Below are positions 39,719 through 40,001 of a stretch of DNA of 40,001 nt, one piece after another (within the stretch, counting starts at the first letter, position 1; each line of letters starts with the position of its first letter). The stretch spans positions 1-40,001 of the forward strand of contig CAJTVR010000042.1 in assembly GCA_910580075.1 (NCBI GenBank). Direction: 5' to 3'. A program made the translations under genes and the position numbers. Source of the DNA: an uncultured Eubacterium sp. (lineage in GTDB: Bacteria; Bacillota; Clostridia; Lachnospirales; Lachnospiraceae). A model generated the notes under the pieces. That model was not told the origin of the DNA. It saw only the letters and a list, made by a program, of their open reading frames with translations, and searched no databases.

Positions 39719-40001
39719 ATATTTTGATTAGTGCGGCAGCTCCTCTTTGTATGACTGGCAGAAAAATATACCACGCCAGGTGTCCTGGCTTCCATCTTTT
39801 CTCCGCAGGCACGTCAGCAGTAACAGCTTTCCCATCCGGCTGGCTTACAGCAGAATATACTTCTAGCTGCCAGATTGCGGCACACAGCTCCAAAATAGCA
39901 TCTGTACAGACACATTAAAATTCATCCAGTACCAGCCGGGCAGAGGCACTGTTTCCTTTTTCTGTGACTCCGGAGAACAGTTAGAAATTCTTAATTTTCT
40001 G
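39719..40001. other. Right-end region without a supported gene
   Basis: Overlapping frames of 89 and 116 codons cross this stretch on opposite strands and show no coding signs. A minus-strand frame from the right edge (ends at 39915-39917 with TAA) is open for only about 21 codons before an upstream stop at 39981-39983. The next real gene lies outside the window. Confidence 0.4.

Noticed and set aside
39568..39918. Plus-strand frame of 116 codons after the 751-aa gene
   Set aside because: It runs through a strong terminator hairpin, and an 89-codon frame overlaps it on the other strand; codon content looks random.
1..40001. tRNA or rRNA genes, CRISPR arrays and T-box or other named riboswitches
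   Set aside because: No conserved tRNA arms, repeat-spacer pattern or recognisable riboswitch core was seen by eye; a covariance-model scan could change this.

Overview
The window looks like a stretch of chromosome from a Gram-positive, moderately AT-rich Clostridia member, most likely a gut Lachnospiraceae. This rests on strong AGGAGG-type ribosome binding sites throughout, many short operons with ATGA overlaps, and families typical of that group: AAA-ATPase-like/PD-(D/E)xK proteins, a TSCPD protein, a DUF6483-type protein, YtrA-type GntR with ABC genes, and an ECF sigma/anti-sigma pair with an ABC exporter. The taxon is an inference; no rRNA or marker gene is present.

Layout. (1) 1-11.7 kb looks accessory: a decayed IS4-type transposase, an ECF sigma factor with anti-sigma factor, membrane protein, FtsX-like permease, ABC ATPase and a 51-aa membrane peptide (one tightly overlapping operon closed by a terminator), then a type III restriction-modification operon (Mod, Res and a third gene that may be a nuclease-like accessory). 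It ends in an unusual inverted/direct repeat cluster. (2) 11.7-20.9 kb holds metabolic and cell-surface genes: an apiosidase-like glycoside hydrolase, an orphan GlpP antiterminator, a sodium:neurotransmitter-type symporter, an Fe-S aldo/keto reductase, L-lactate dehydrogenase, a membrane-anchored C39 peptidase and an AAA-ATPase-like protein. A deleted relative of the last gene lies just downstream as a pseudogene. (3) 21.4-28 kb: DNA polymerase IV with a small unknown protein, a Nudix hydrolase, glycogen branching enzyme divergent from a TetR-type regulator, and a two-gene ThrE-type exporter. (4) 28.2-32.9 kb, minus strand: a compact operon encoding a GrpE-like protein, an Hsp70 protein, a J-like protein with a SEC-C zinc motif, and a ferritin-like di-iron protein. 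This is the most interesting system in the window: a complete alternative Hsp70 machine whose J protein lacks the HPD motif. (5) 33-40 kb: TSCPD and DUF6483-like proteins, a GntR/ABC transporter operon under a 38-bp palindromic operator, and a large 751-aa protein with a possible cyclic-nucleotide-binding-like N-terminus.

How the genes work together. The ECF operon is probably a signal-responsive exporter unit. The type III operon modifies and cuts DNA, with a possible third component. The GntR/ABC operon is probably autoregulated and responds to an unknown envelope stress or ligand. The Hsp70 operon probably forms a dedicated protein-handling module. All assignments come from reading motifs; no database search was run.
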